Positions 8,003 to 15,967 of a stretch of DNA of 64,000 bases are shown here, piece by piece (the stretch's first letter is position 1; each line of letters starts with the position of its first letter). The notes under the pieces were generated by a model, which was not told where the DNA came from, made no database searches, and saw only the letters and a list, made by a program, of their open reading frames with translations. The translations under genes and the position numbers were made by a program. The stretch is from Acidobacteriota bacterium. GTDB taxonomy: Bacteria > Acidobacteriota > Vicinamibacteria > Vicinamibacterales > UBA2999. The stretch lies in contig CANIBQ010000021.1 of the NCBI GenBank assembly GCA_947465645.1, forward strand, positions 1 to 64,000, in the 5' to 3' direction.

Positions 8003-8037
8003 AAGGGCCGCGTCCTAGGCCTCTGGACGATGGGGAC
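7962..8037 (-). tRNA. tRNA-Glu (anticodon UUC)
   Basis: A 76-nt cloverleaf. The acceptor is GTCCCCA/TGGGGAC, with discriminator G and encoded CCA. The anticodon stem CGGCC/GGCTG carries loop CTTTCAA (anticodon TTC), and the T-arm is CAGGG-TTCGAAT-CCCTG. Its 3' end is the attachment site of the adjacent island and overlaps the recombinase remnant on the other strand. Confidence 0.97.
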
Positions 8038-8052
8038 TCTTGGAACATTCGC

Positions 8053-8123
8053 GATTACTGATTCTTGATTGCTGATCGCTTCGGCGACTTCGCTCCGGCT
8101 ATCAGTAATCCTCAATCAGTATT
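8053..8123. repeat. Intergenic imperfect inverted repeat between two tRNA genes
   Basis: The left arm 8053-8076 is built of GATTACTGATT-like units. The right arm 8099-8123 is an imperfect reverse complement (ATCAGTAATCCTCAATCAGT). Same architecture as the other short-unit palindromes in the window. Confidence 0.6.
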
Positions 8124-8138
8124 CAAAGATCGATTTAC

Positions 8139-8213
8139 TGGTGGGCCCCCTGGGGATCGAACCCAGGACACCCTGATTAAAAGTCAGGTGCTCTACCACT
8201 GAGCTAGGGGCCC
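8139..8213 (-). tRNA. tRNA-Lys (anticodon UUU)
   Basis: A 75-nt cloverleaf. The acceptor is GGGCCCC/GGGGCCC followed by ACCA. The anticodon stem CCTGA/TCAGG holds loop CTTTTAA (anticodon TTT), and the T-arm is CTGGG-TTCGATC-CCCAG. It lies 101 bp upstream of tRNA-Glu on the same strand, so the two may be co-transcribed. Confidence 0.97.
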
Positions 8214-8301
8214 GTCCCGCCGTGCGGTCGACCCGTGGCGGGTAGAACACGGCATTGTACCAAGAAACCGGCCGTCTGCCCGGATCACCCCTTGGCGCGG
8301 G

Positions 8302-9495
8302 TCATTCCCCCAGCATGTTGCCGATCGGCTGCAGGTCCTCGACCCGATCGCACACGGCCTTCAGCACCACCATCATCGGGATGGCCAGCAGCATCCCGGG
8401 GATGCCCCACATCCAGCTCCAGAAGAGGATGCCGGCAAAGATCGCGATCCGGTTCATCTGCGCCACCCGCCGCATCAGCGCGGGCGTCAGCCAGTATCCC
8501 TCGATGGTGGTGATCAGCATCGCCACGCCGGCGATGCCGGCCGCCGCCGACATCGATTCGAACTGGAGGTAGCCGACGATGCCGAGGCCCGCGGCGACCA
8601 CCAGCGGGCCGAAATAGGGCACGATGTTGAAGATGCCGGCCGCTACACCCCACACCCAGGGATAACTCAGCCCGACCCACCAGAGGACCAGCGCGGTCGC
8701 GACGCCCACCACCACGCAGGTAAAGATCTGCACGAGGAGAAATCGCTCGATCTGCCACGCGATGTCGTTGAGAATCTGCACGGTGATCTTCTTCTGGGAG
8801 ATCGTTGGTCCAATGTTCTCGACCAGCTTCCTCTTGAAGAGATCATCGTAGACGAGGAGGAAATACGTCAGGAACAGCACCAGCGCGGCCTGGCCGAGCA
8901 GCGTGATCGCCCCCATCGAGCTCCACCAGACATAATCGGCGGCGTTGAAGGTCGGCTCTTCAATCTGCACCCGTTCGACGCCTTGCGCGGCCGGTGACGG
9001 GCTGGACGCCGCGGCGGCCGTCTCCTCGAGCTCCCGAGCGGCGTCCTGCACCTTCTCGAGCACGCCCGGGTCGCTCTGATCCGCCGCCATCTGGGCGCGG
9101 ATCTTCTGCGCCGCCTCCGGCAGGTCCTCGATCACCCTCATGGCATCGTCTTTCAGCACCCACGCGGTGAAGACGGTGGCGCCGACGACCAGCACGATCG
9201 CGAACAGCGCGCCGAGCGACCGCGGGACGCGCAGGCGTTCGAGCCGATCGACCAGCGGATCGAGCGCATAGAACACCAGGCCCGCGAGAACGAAGGGGAT
9301 GAGGACTTCCTGCATGTACCGGACGAGCAGGATGGTGGCCGCGACCGCCAGCACGGTGAGGGCGATGCCACGCGCGTCCACCGATGTGCGGACCGCCGCG
9401 GCCGCTTCGGTGCCCGGTTCGGTCCCCGGCTCGGTCCCGGGTTCGCTGGCGGCCGCGCCGGACTCCGGTGTCTGTCGTTCGTCGTGTTCAGGCAT
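8302..9495 (-). CDS. AI-2E family transporter (membrane protein)
   Basis: 397 residues with the membrane profile of the AI-2E/PerM family: two N-terminal helices (ALTVLAVAATILLVRYMQEV, LIPFVLAGLVFYALDPLVDR), a third (LGALFAIVLVVGATVFTAWVL), a large soluble domain, then a C-terminal cluster ending in glycine-rich helices (IFAGILFWSWMWGIPGMLLA). Some family members export autoinducer-2 and others are cation/proton antiporters, so the substrate is open. The N-terminus holds a threefold PGTE repeat from 12-bp tandem DNA. The stop lies close to the tRNA pair; the gene stands downstream of the AsmA-like gene, 11 bp apart. Confidence 0.88.
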   Translation of the reverse strand: MPEHDERQTPESGAAASEPGTEPGTEPGTEAAAAVRTSVDARGIALTVLAVAATILLVRYMQEVLIPFVLAGLVFYALDPLVDRLERLRVPRSLGALFAIVLVVGATVFTAWVLKDDAMRVIEDLPEAAQKIRAQMAADQSDPGVLEKVQDAARELEETAAAASSPSPAAQGVERVQIEEPTFNAADYVWWSSMGAITLLGQAALVLFLTYFLLVYDDLFKRKLVENIGPTISQKKITVQILNDIAWQIERFLLVQIFTCVVVGVATALVLWWVGLSYPWVWGVAAGIFNIVPYFGPLVVAAGLGIVGYLQFESMSAAAGIAGVAMLITTIEGYWLTPALMRRVAQMNRIAIFAGILFWSWMWGIPGMLLAIPMMVVLKAVCDRVEDLQPIGNMLGE

Positions 9496-9506
9496 GTAGG
9501 AGGGGA

Positions 9507-11093
9507 CTAACCCGGGAGGAACGCGCGCTTGACGTTCAACCCGAAGCTGGGTTTCGCGCGCGGGCCCGAGATGCGGATCGGAAGCTTCGATCCGCCACCG
9601 GGCCGCCGGAAGAAGGGCTGGACGATGCGCGCGGCGATGGATTTCACCCCGGTCGTCATCTCAGCCAAACTCGCGTCGAGCAGCAGGTCGCCGTTGAAGT
9701 CCACCAGCTCGCTTCGCAGGTCGTAGCTGCCGGCGAGCTGAACCACCGCGCCCGGTATGGCGAACGTCAGGCTCGAGAAGTGAATCGCTGCATCGCGCAT
9801 GACGAATCGGCCACGCAGGTTCGACACCACGCTCGCGCTGTTGTCAGCGGCCTCGTCCCCCTTGGCGCGCTTGCTGAGGACGTTGATCCGCTGCTGCACG
9901 TTGAGGTTCGTGAATTGTGCCTCCGCCAGCGCGAACTCGCCGGCGAGCTGGAGCTTCTCGGCGACATCCTGTTCGCCCGCAGGGATCACCAGTTTGGTCT
10001 TGATCGCGACGCGGCCCGTGACCGGCGGCTTCGCCGCCTTGACGGCCAGCGCCATCAGGTCCTCGAGTCGGCCGTTCTCGATCTGCACATCCAAGGCGAT
10101 GTGGCGGCCCTTGACCTCGCGGGCGCGCACCACCGCGCCTTGCGCCAGGATGGTCGTGTTGCCAATCTTGGCCTCGACCCGTTCCAGCCAGGTGTCGCCA
10201 TTGGTGGCGTCGACGACGGCGGCGAACGTGGTGGTGAGAGGCATCGGATGGCCGGCGATGTCGATGACGAAATCCGGCGTTTCGGTGTGTCCCGTGACGT
10301 CGATGCGCTCGAGGGTGCCCTTGTAGGTGCCGGCGGAGGAGAGCGTCCCTCCGATGCCCTTGATCGTGTCGAGGTTGGCGCTGCCGAACAGGTAATCGCC
10401 GCGAATCGGCGTGAGCCGCGGCTCGTCCTTGTGCCAGGGGCCGAACGTCCCTTCGGCATCGATTCGTCCGTGAGGTTTGGGATTGGTCAGGGCGGCCCGG
10501 AACTTCGCGCCGTCGTTGCCACCCAGTTCGAGCATCTCGAGATCGTGAATCTCGAAGCGCCGCGGGAGCTTCAGGGGATCCTTCGAGGCGATTTCCAGCG
10601 TGGCACTCCGCGCCAGGAGCCGCTCGATCGTGAGTGCCGATGGGTTCTCGTGGTCATGCCCCGGCGTCGGCGCGGGCGGCGCGATCCGCGGGCCTTCCCC
10701 CGGCGCCGCAGGCTTCCGACCCGGGTTGAGACCGCCGACCGGTATGTGGATGTCCAGGCCATCCAGCTCGACGGTGTTGAGGCGCAGGGGGTTACTTCTC
10801 AACCCGAAGATACCGGCGCTTGCCGAAAAAGAGGGGATGCTGATGAGGGGGGGAACGTCGGTTCGGCCGTTGTAGCGGACCTCGAGTCCCTCACCGTAAA
10901 CCTCGGGTCTGGGAAACGCACTTACCTGCAGTGTTTTGAGATCCACCTTGCTCGAGAATCGGGCGTTGAGGGCTTCGACCACGTGATCCCGCAGGTACGG
11001 GGTGAGCCCGGTCGCCAGTCGAATAAATACTGCCACCCCAATTGCCACGAGCACGGCCACTGCTATCAGGCTGCGACGCACCACCCGTGTCAT
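9507..11093 (-). CDS. AsmA-family protein
   Basis: 528 residues with one N-terminal membrane anchor (SLIAVAVLVAIGVAVFIRLA) followed by the AsmA motif region: LTPYLRDHVVEALNARFSSK, then VDLKTLQVSAFPRPEVYGEG. The long remainder is beta-rich, with the repetitive strand pattern of bridge-like lipid-transfer proteins. AsmA-like proteins sit in the inner membrane, span the periplasm and move phospholipids or help outer-membrane assembly. The AI-2E transporter follows after 11 bp. The 5' side abuts a fragment of an unrelated gene (DUF892), so its original upstream region has been replaced. Confidence 0.85.
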   Translation of the reverse strand: MTRVVRRSLIAVAVLVAIGVAVFIRLATGLTPYLRDHVVEALNARFSSKVDLKTLQVSAFPRPEVYGEGLEVRYNGRTDVPPLISIPSFSASAGIFGLRSNPLRLNTVELDGLDIHIPVGGLNPGRKPAAPGEGPRIAPPAPTPGHDHENPSALTIERLLARSATLEIASKDPLKLPRRFEIHDLEMLELGGNDGAKFRAALTNPKPHGRIDAEGTFGPWHKDEPRLTPIRGDYLFGSANLDTIKGIGGTLSSAGTYKGTLERIDVTGHTETPDFVIDIAGHPMPLTTTFAAVVDATNGDTWLERVEAKIGNTTILAQGAVVRAREVKGRHIALDVQIENGRLEDLMALAVKAAKPPVTGRVAIKTKLVIPAGEQDVAEKLQLAGEFALAEAQFTNLNVQQRINVLSKRAKGDEAADNSASVVSNLRGRFVMRDAAIHFSSLTFAIPGAVVQLAGSYDLRSELVDFNGDLLLDASLAEMTTGVKSIAARIVQPFFRRPGGGSKLPIRISGPRAKPSFGLNVKRAFLPG

Positions 11094-11136
11094 GAGCGGT
11101 TCAGCTTCACAACTCGTGCCGTTTGAGCTTAGCTGA

Positions 11137-11325
11137 GCCCGCGGCGGTCAAGAAACGCTCGACGAAGAGAAGGCCGCGGACCAGAAGCTCTCCGGCATCG
11201 CTGAAGACGGCGTCAACCAGGAAGCCGCCGACTCCTCGAACCCGGAGGAGTCGGACGACGAGGACGAGCCCGCGCCGAAGAAGAAGGCGAAGACAGCGGC
11301 GAAGAAAACCACCCGCCGCAGATAG
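11137..11325 (+). pseudogene. DUF892 (YciE/YciF ferritin-like) C-terminal remnant
   Basis: An open frame of 62 codons after a stop at 11134 reads QETLDEEKAADQKLSGIAED, then GVNQEAADSS and a Lys/Thr-rich tail ending TTRRR. The first part matches the last helix of DUF892 stress proteins, which pair as diiron ferritin-like bundles. The first two thirds of the protein and any start codon are missing. The remnant abuts the divergently transcribed AsmA-like gene. Confidence 0.6.
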
Positions 11326-11334
11326 CTGGTACGC

Positions 11335-11360
11335 GAGGCCTGGCCGCGAGGCCAGGCCTC
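11335..11360. terminator. Bidirectional hairpin between convergent units
   Basis: A perfect 11-bp stem (11335-11345 with 11350-11360) has a GCGA tetraloop. It lies between the DUF892 remnant and the stop of the DUF1080 gene. No T-run follows on either side. Confidence 0.6.
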
Positions 11361-11370
11361 ACTGCTTCCG

Positions 11371-11392
11371 ACAACTGACAACCGACAACTGC
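11371..11392. repeat. Three tandem ACAACYG heptamers
   Basis: ACAACTG-ACAACCG-ACAACTG. The same heptamer builds the larger palindrome at 25112-25192. Confidence 0.65.
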
Positions 11393-11394
11393 AT

Positions 11395-11982
11395 CTACCG
11401 TATCTGCACGTTCCTGAACTTGACCGTCCCCGCACCGTACTGCAGGGCGATCGGTCCGCGCGCGTATTTGGTGTGCTCGACGTCCACCATCGGCGTGCCG
11501 TTGAGCCTGACGGTCATCCGCGGGCCCTTCGCCGTGATCTCCAGCGTGTTCCAGCGCCCCCCCGCATTCATCATGCTCATCGGCTTGGCGACGTCGACGA
11601 TCCCGCCGGTGCGGTAGGCCGGGTCGGGACGCTTGTCGTAGATATTCACTTCGTAGGAATTCGCGGCGGTGATCTGCTTGGGATCCGACGCGCGAATGAA
11701 GATGCCGCTGTTGGCATCGTCGGTGACCCAGATCTCGGCGCGGAGCTCGAAGTCGCCGTACGACTCCTTCGAGACGAGGAAGCCGGTGCCGCTGGTGGCT
11801 TCGACGGCGCCGTCAGCGAGCTTCCAGTTCGCGGTGCCGATCGGATTCCAGTTATTCAGGCTGGTGCCATCGAAGATGGTCTTCCACGCCGGACCGGCTT
11901 GCGCCGATACGAGGGAAGACTGGGGAACCGCTGCGAATCCAAGGAGACACAATCCGAGAGCCACTGCAAAGAACCGCGTCAT
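11395..11982 (-). CDS. DUF1080 / 3-keto-disaccharide hydrolase-domain protein, exported
   Basis: 195 residues. The start at ATG 11982 is set by GGAGG eight bases upstream; the longer frame is not credible. A signal peptide (FFAVALGLCLLGFAAVP) precedes a single DUF1080 domain: WKTIFDGTSLNNWNPIG, then GDFELRAEIWVTDDANSGIFIRA split over the middle strands, YEVNIYDKRPDPAYRTGGI, and a C-terminal RGPIALQYGAGTVKFRNVQI. The fold is a concanavalin-like beta-sandwich found in 3-keto-glucoside hydrolases and in binding modules. Hydrolase activity is an inference from the family. It lies divergent to the exported beta-propeller at 12152. Confidence 0.88.
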   Translation of the reverse strand: MTRFFAVALGLCLLGFAAVPQSSLVSAQAGPAWKTIFDGTSLNNWNPIGTANWKLADGAVEATSGTGFLVSKESYGDFELRAEIWVTDDANSGIFIRASDPKQITAANSYEVNIYDKRPDPAYRTGGIVDVAKPMSMMNAGGRWNTLEITAKGPRMTVRLNGTPMVDVEHTKYARGPIALQYGAGTVKFRNVQIR

Positions 11983-12151
11983 GAGGACCTCCGTTTCGCT
12001 GGGGATGATGCCACAGTCTGCTGGACAGTGTCTGCTGGGCGGCGTCTGCTGGGCGTCTGCTGGACAGCCGTACGCGTTTAGGCACATAGTCTCCCCGGAT
12101 TCACACCACACAACATGGCGCGGACGCGCGTCCGCGTGCCAAGGAGGGTCG

Positions 12152-13471
12152 ATGGGCAGGCTTGTACCAGTCGCGCTGGCGGCGATTGTGGCGTTGGGCA
12201 TTGGATATGTGTTGGGAACGCGCAGCGCTCCCGCGGGCGGGCCGGAGGCAGCCGCCGCCCCGGCGGCGACGGTGTTCGCCGCGGTACCGGGGGAAATCGG
12301 CGCCGAGGATGTCTCGGGCCCGTACAACGCGGCCGACTGGCCGAAGAATCTCAGCACGCTGCCGGGACACGAGAAATGGACCTGGGGCGCAGCGCAGGGC
12401 ATCTTCGCCGAGAACCCGAACCGCGTCTACCTGCTCTCGCGGGGAGAGTTGCCAAACCTGCCGGAGCCGGAGAACGCCAAGCTTCCGCAGGTTGGGCCGA
12501 GCCTCCAGTTCCCGATTGGCGGATTGCCCTGGCGCAGCGCCACGGCCACGGCGCTGCCGGGCGCCGGCGGAACCGGTGGGGACCCCGCGAAGGGAATGGA
12601 GATCTGGCGAGGGTCAGAGCCGCCGTACCGTGAGCTCGGCGTGGACGCGCGCTGGGAACATTGCCTGGTCGTGGTCGACGCGCAGGGCAACATCATCGAA
12701 GAGTGGACGCAGTGGGACAAGATCTTCAAGCGGCCGCACTCGGTGTACATCAGCCCGTACGATCCGGAGAAGCACGTCTGGGTCGTGGACGATCACAAGC
12801 ATGCGATCTACAAGTTCACCAACGACGGAAAGACGCTGGTGCAGACGATCGGCACGCCGGATGTCCTGGGCGCTGACGGCACTCACTTCAACCGTCCGAC
12901 GTTCATGGCGTGGGCAGGCGATGGGAGCTTTTACGTCGCCGACGGCTACAACGGCACGCGCGTGGCGAAGTTCGACAAGGACGGCAAGTTCCTGCTGGAC
13001 TGGGGCATGAAGGGCGAAGCGGGGGGCAACGAAAAGCGGCCGAACTACATGAACAACGTGCACGGCGTGGCGGTTGACGTCGAGTCGGGGCGCGTGTTCG
13101 TGAACGATCGTGGCAATCACCGCATCCAGATCTTCGACTCAGAGGGAAAGTATCTGTCCGAGTGGGGCATCGCCGTGCGGCCGTCGAGCCTCCACCTGAT
13201 CCAGATCGGCGCCGACCGGATGCTGTGGACGTTCGATCGCAACACCCACAAGATGCTCAAGTACGACCTCGAGGGACGCCTGCAGTATGCCTTCGGTGCA
13301 GTGGGCGACTTTCCGGGAATGCTCTGGGGCGTGCATGGGCTGAGCGTCGATCAGGAGGGGAACATGTACACCGCGTCGGTGGACTCCGGGCTCTTCCAGA
13401 AATTCACGCCGCGACCGGGCGCGAATCCCGCGTACCTGATGAGTAAGGGAATCTACTCGGCTTGGAAGTAG
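12152..13471 (+). CDS. Exported six-bladed beta-propeller protein (NHL/PAL-like), copy 1
   Basis: 439 residues; ATG 12152 is preceded by AAGGAGGG. It has an N-terminal anchor or signal (VPVALAAIVALGIGYVLG). NHL-type blades follow: HVWVVDDHKHAIYKFTNDGK, FYVADGYNGTRVAKFDKDGK, VFVNDRGNHRIQIFDSEGKY. Similar proteins are annotated as peptidyl-alpha-hydroxyglycine amidating lyase-like or 6-bladed propellers. Enzyme activity is unproven here. A close paralogue at 23806 shares the same domain order and C-terminal GANPAYLM ending, so the two likely arose by duplication. A strong hairpin follows the stop. Confidence 0.82.
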   Translation: MGRLVPVALAAIVALGIGYVLGTRSAPAGGPEAAAAPAATVFAAVPGEIGAEDVSGPYNAADWPKNLSTLPGHEKWTWGAAQGIFAENPNRVYLLSRGELPNLPEPENAKLPQVGPSLQFPIGGLPWRSATATALPGAGGTGGDPAKGMEIWRGSEPPYRELGVDARWEHCLVVVDAQGNIIEEWTQWDKIFKRPHSVYISPYDPEKHVWVVDDHKHAIYKFTNDGKTLVQTIGTPDVLGADGTHFNRPTFMAWAGDGSFYVADGYNGTRVAKFDKDGKFLLDWGMKGEAGGNEKRPNYMNNVHGVAVDVESGRVFVNDRGNHRIQIFDSEGKYLSEWGIAVRPSSLHLIQIGADRMLWTFDRNTHKMLKYDLEGRLQYAFGAVGDFPGMLWGVHGLSVDQEGNMYTASVDSGLFQKFTPRPGANPAYLMSKGIYSAWK

Positions 13472-13490
13472 GCAGTAGGCAGTAGGCAGA
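13468..13490. repeat. Tandem GTAGGCA heptamers right after the stop codon
   Basis: Three copies of GTAGGCA begin at the TAG stop codon of the beta-propeller gene. The same heptamer recurs at 29969-30033 and 45571-45647. Confidence 0.65.
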
Positions 13491-13492
13491 GC

Positions 13493-13524
13493 GAGAAAGG
13501 GACGGCGGGTGCCGTCCCTTTCTC
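13493..13524. terminator. Strong bidirectional terminator hairpin
   Basis: A perfect 14-bp stem (13493-13506 with 13511-13524) has a 4-nt loop GGGT. The stem base is A/T-rich (GAGAAAGG/CCTTTCTC), giving a short T-rich side in both directions. It sits between two convergent genes. Confidence 0.75.
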
Positions 13525-13531
13525 AAGATAA

Positions 13532-13744
13532 CTAGACGGCGTCGTTCCTCTTCTGCCGATCTTTCCCGGCAGCGTTCTCCCGTTCGCCCTTCTCTTCCAT
13601 CGCCTCATCACCGATGAGCTCGCCGGCGGCGTTTTTCAACGCGCCCTTGACGCGCTGACCCGTGGCTGAAGTCTCTTCAGCGACCGATCCGGGCGTGTGG
13701 CGGTTCCGGTTGGAATCATCGGGGCGATCCTGGTTGTGACCCAT
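13532..13744 (-). CDS. CsbD-like small stress protein
   Basis: 70 residues. The start at ATG 13744 has AGGAGA nine bases upstream; an 11-residue longer version lacks such a site. The protein is very hydrophilic, without hydrophobic stretches. The core GQRVKGALKNAAGELIGDEA followed by EEKGERENAAGK matches the CsbD pattern (K-AAG---GD---E--G----A-GK) of general-stress proteins. The molecular role of CsbD proteins is unknown. It converges with the beta-propeller gene. Confidence 0.65.
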   Translation of the reverse strand: MGHNQDRPDDSNRNRHTPGSVAEETSATGQRVKGALKNAAGELIGDEAMEEKGERENAAGKDRQKRNDAV

Positions 13745-13868
13745 TGTGCGGTGTCTCCTGCTTGAATCGGCGCTCAACTTGGAGCGCTTACGTCTGGCAG
13801 ATTAATGAGCAACACCGTTGCCACGAGAGTACGGTTGAGCCGATGGGTGGGCGTGATGGCTCAGCCGA

Positions 13869-14549
13869 TCAACGGACCTCGATCTCGACCACGTGCGCCT
13901 CGCCGGGCCCGAAGACATTCATCTCATGCGGACCGGTGGGGATGAAGATCCATTGGCCGGCTCGTTCGAACTTCGCCGGTTCCTCGCCATTGCTGCCGCC
14001 GTTTTCAATCGTGCCCGACACGAGTACGGCGACCGCGGTCACGTCGTGAACGTGAGCGGTCTGAGGAGTCGAGGGGCCGAGCTTCACGTCGTAGACGGAG
14101 AACGCCCGCGTCTCGCGGTTGAGCGTGGTGCCCGGCGCCTTCAACGGCTTCGGCGTGGTCCACGATCCGGTCTTGTGGTTCTCGACGGCGATGAGGTGAT
14201 ACGGCGTCTTGCTCACCGTCTCGACGCGGTGGGTGCCTGGCTTCCCAGTGTATTCCGTGACTTCCACGCTCCCGCGGGGGCGCTCACGAGGGGCGCTCCA
14301 GTCTTCGCCGGGGACACGGCCGCGCCTGGATGATTCGTTGAGCGACACCGTCGCGATGTCGCGGTCGTGCGAATGGTCGAGCGTGGTGTCGCCCGGCGGC
14401 ACGGTGACCTCGAGGATGCGGAACACGAACGTGTCGAGGAGCGTTTTATGGCGGGGCTCCTTGCCGACCGGAACCGGGGCTTGCGCCGGGAGTATCGCGG
14501 CCGCGCCGATAACCAGGACGACGCTGCTGAGGATGAGCATTCGCTTCAT
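13869..14549 (-). CDS. Exported cupin-type protein (two cupin-like halves)
   Basis: 226 residues from ATG 14549; a GTG three codons earlier (14558) is also possible. A signal peptide (MLILSSVVLVIGAAAILPAQ) precedes two similar halves. The first has RILEVTVPPGDTTLDHSHDR and the second VYDVKLGPSTPQTAHVHDVT, followed by AGQWIFIPTGPHEMNVFGPG. Histidines in DHSHD, HVHD and PHE are arranged like cupin metal ligands. Substrate and reaction cannot be read from the sequence; metal-binding bicupin is the inference. It is divergent from the esterase gene across a cluster of REP-like hairpins. Confidence 0.65.
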   Translation of the reverse strand: MKRMLILSSVVLVIGAAAILPAQAPVPVGKEPRHKTLLDTFVFRILEVTVPPGDTTLDHSHDRDIATVSLNESSRRGRVPGEDWSAPRERPRGSVEVTEYTGKPGTHRVETVSKTPYHLIAVENHKTGSWTTPKPLKAPGTTLNRETRAFSVYDVKLGPSTPQTAHVHDVTAVAVLVSGTIENGGSNGEEPAKFERAGQWIFIPTGPHEMNVFGPGEAHVVEIEVR

Positions 14550-14609
14550 ATTGGTCACGAATCCTACACCACCGGGGAGCTCTTGTGGCGGTTGCTACAC
14601 TGAAATGAC

Positions 14610-14700
14610 GGTCCGCCTGAAGGCGGACACTACGTACCACGGTCCGCCTGAAGGCGGACACTACGTACGACGGTACGTAGTGTCCGGCTTTAGCCGGACC
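14610..14700. repeat. Three REP-like hairpins (two direct, one inverted)
   Basis: Copies at 14610-14636 and 14641-14667 have stem GTCCGCC/GGCGGAC, loop TGAA and tail ACTACGTA. A third copy at 14674-14700, in the opposite orientation, has stem GTCCGGC/GCCGGAC and loop TAAA with the same tail. The cluster lies directly upstream of the esterase gene. Confidence 0.85.
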
Positions 14701-14711
14701 GTGCGGAAAAA

Positions 14712-15392
14712 ATGCGAATATTCATACTGCTACTCGTGGCGACCATCGCGGCGGCATGCTCCGGGGGCGCCGCGGCGGCAACGGCGCCCAGCCAGATCGC
14801 GGCGATCGCGCGGCCGCTGCGAATCGTCGCGCTTGGCGACAGCCTGACCTCCGGCCACGGGCTCTCGAAGGAGGAAGCGTATCCCGCCGTGCTCGAGCGC
14901 ACCCTCCAGTCCGCGGGCCTGCCATTCACCGTCGTCAATCACGGGGTATCCGGCGACACCACGACCGAAGGCCTGCGACGGCTCGGCGCGGCGCTCGACG
15001 AGCAACCGTCCATCCTGATCGTGGCGCTCGGCGCCAACGACGGTTTGAAGGGTATCCCCGTGTCTGAAGCCCGGGCGAATCTCGAGAAGATTATCGAGAC
15101 CGCGCAGTCACGCGGCGTGGAGGTGCTGCTCTGCGCCATGGAGACCGTCCCGCTGCAGGGACTGCAGTATTTCCTCGAGTTCCACCAGCTCTTCCCGCAA
15201 CTGGCAGCGAAGTACAACCTGCCGCTCGTGCCGTTTATCCTGTCGGGTGTGCTCGGCGATCGCCGGTTGATGCTGCCCGATGGGGTGCATCCCAACGCGG
15301 CCGGCGCCACCCAGATGGCGCGCACCATCTGGCCCTACCTGCAGCCGCTCGCCATCCGCGCGTCAGCGACCCAACGTAGTGTCCGGCTTTAG
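14712..15392 (+). CDS. SGNH/GDSL arylesterase (TesA-like), probable lipoprotein
   Basis: 226 residues with a short signal ending IAAAC (Cys16), a weak lipobox. All four SGNH blocks are present: GDSL with Ser44, Gly79 in GVSGDTT, GAND with Asn109, and DGVHPN with Asp190 and His193. This is the TesA/arylesterase subgroup, which hydrolyses thioesters and short esters in the periplasm. The last residues RSVRL and the TAG stop are encoded inside a REP-like repeat at 15374, so the C-terminus has been altered or provided by repeat insertion. REP-like copies flank the gene on both sides. Confidence 0.9.
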   Translation: MRIFILLLVATIAAACSGGAAAATAPSQIAAIARPLRIVALGDSLTSGHGLSKEEAYPAVLERTLQSAGLPFTVVNHGVSGDTTTEGLRRLGAALDEQPSILIVALGANDGLKGIPVSEARANLEKIIETAQSRGVEVLLCAMETVPLQGLQYFLEFHQLFPQLAAKYNLPLVPFILSGVLGDRRLMLPDGVHPNAAGATQMARTIWPYLQPLAIRASATQRSVRL

Positions 15393-15427
15393 CCGGACCG
15401 TACGTAGTGTCCGGCTTTAGCCGGACC
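15374..15427. repeat. Two REP-like hairpins overlapping a gene end
   Basis: Copies 15374-15399 and 15401-15427 carry ACGTAGTGTCCGGCTTTAG plus the stem return. They match the inverted copy upstream of the same gene. The first supplies the esterase stop codon. Confidence 0.85.
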
Positions 15428-15436
15428 CGTGACCTG

Positions 15437-15958
15437 CTAGCTCATTCGTACTTCGAAGCGCACGACGAATGCGCCTTCGCGGGCGTGGATGCGGACGTTC
15501 GCGATGTACGGCAGGAACTCGCCGAGGCCACGGCTTCGGAGCAGTTCGGCGACGTCCACCGAAATCCGGTCGGCGTCTGCGGTGATGCCCGGCGGCAGCT
15601 TCTTGAAATACGACATCACCGGTCCCGCGAAGAGCGCCAGCGGACCCAGCTTTGGCATCGACCACCGGATCCCGAGCACCGGCGACCGCGGAAACTCCGG
15701 CTGCTGCTCGATCTTCGCCGAGAGCTTCACGTCCGGGAGTGGTCCCCGCAACGACAGATCGATCGCGATCGTGTCCTGGTCGTGCGCTTCCACGCGCGCC
15801 GCGCGCACCGGACCGTCGGCGGCGTCCAGGTACTGGGCGATAAAGCGATTGACGAGCGCGTTTGGCAGCGGCAGCTCGCCGGAGAACGAGCCGCCAGCCA
15901 GGTCGCGGAGATCGACGCCCAGCGTCTGACGGAGACGGTCGTGGATTGGCGTGGACAC
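15437..15958 (-). CDS. Conserved hypothetical protein
   Basis: 173 residues with no signal peptide or clear membrane segment. The start is MSTPIHDRLRQTLGVDLRDL; a middle stretch alternates hydrophobic and polar residues (HDQDTIAIDLSLRGPLPDVK), suggesting beta strands. A C-terminal part ends in NVRIHAREGAFVVRFEV. No family was recognised. It follows the two-helix membrane protein by 9 bp on the same strand, so the two are probably co-expressed. Confidence 0.6.
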   Translation of the reverse strand: MSTPIHDRLRQTLGVDLRDLAGGSFSGELPLPNALVNRFIAQYLDAADGPVRAARVEAHDQDTIAIDLSLRGPLPDVKLSAKIEQQPEFPRSPVLGIRWSMPKLGPLALFAGPVMSYFKKLPPGITADADRISVDVAELLRSRGLGEFLPYIANVRIHAREGAFVVRFEVRMS

Positions 15959-15967
15959 GAGAAAACG

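Noticed and set aside
9384..11126. A 580-codon open frame antisense to the AsmA-like gene
   Set aside because: Same composition artefact; no recognisable domain and no ribosome site.
11669..12151. Upstream extension of the beta-propeller frame by 161 codons
   Set aside because: It overlaps the divergent DUF1080 gene, and the ATG at 12152 has AAGGAGGG and a signal peptide.
14610..15427. CRISPR array
   Set aside because: The repeats are hairpins in both orientations with a gene between them; there are no regular spacers and no cas genes.
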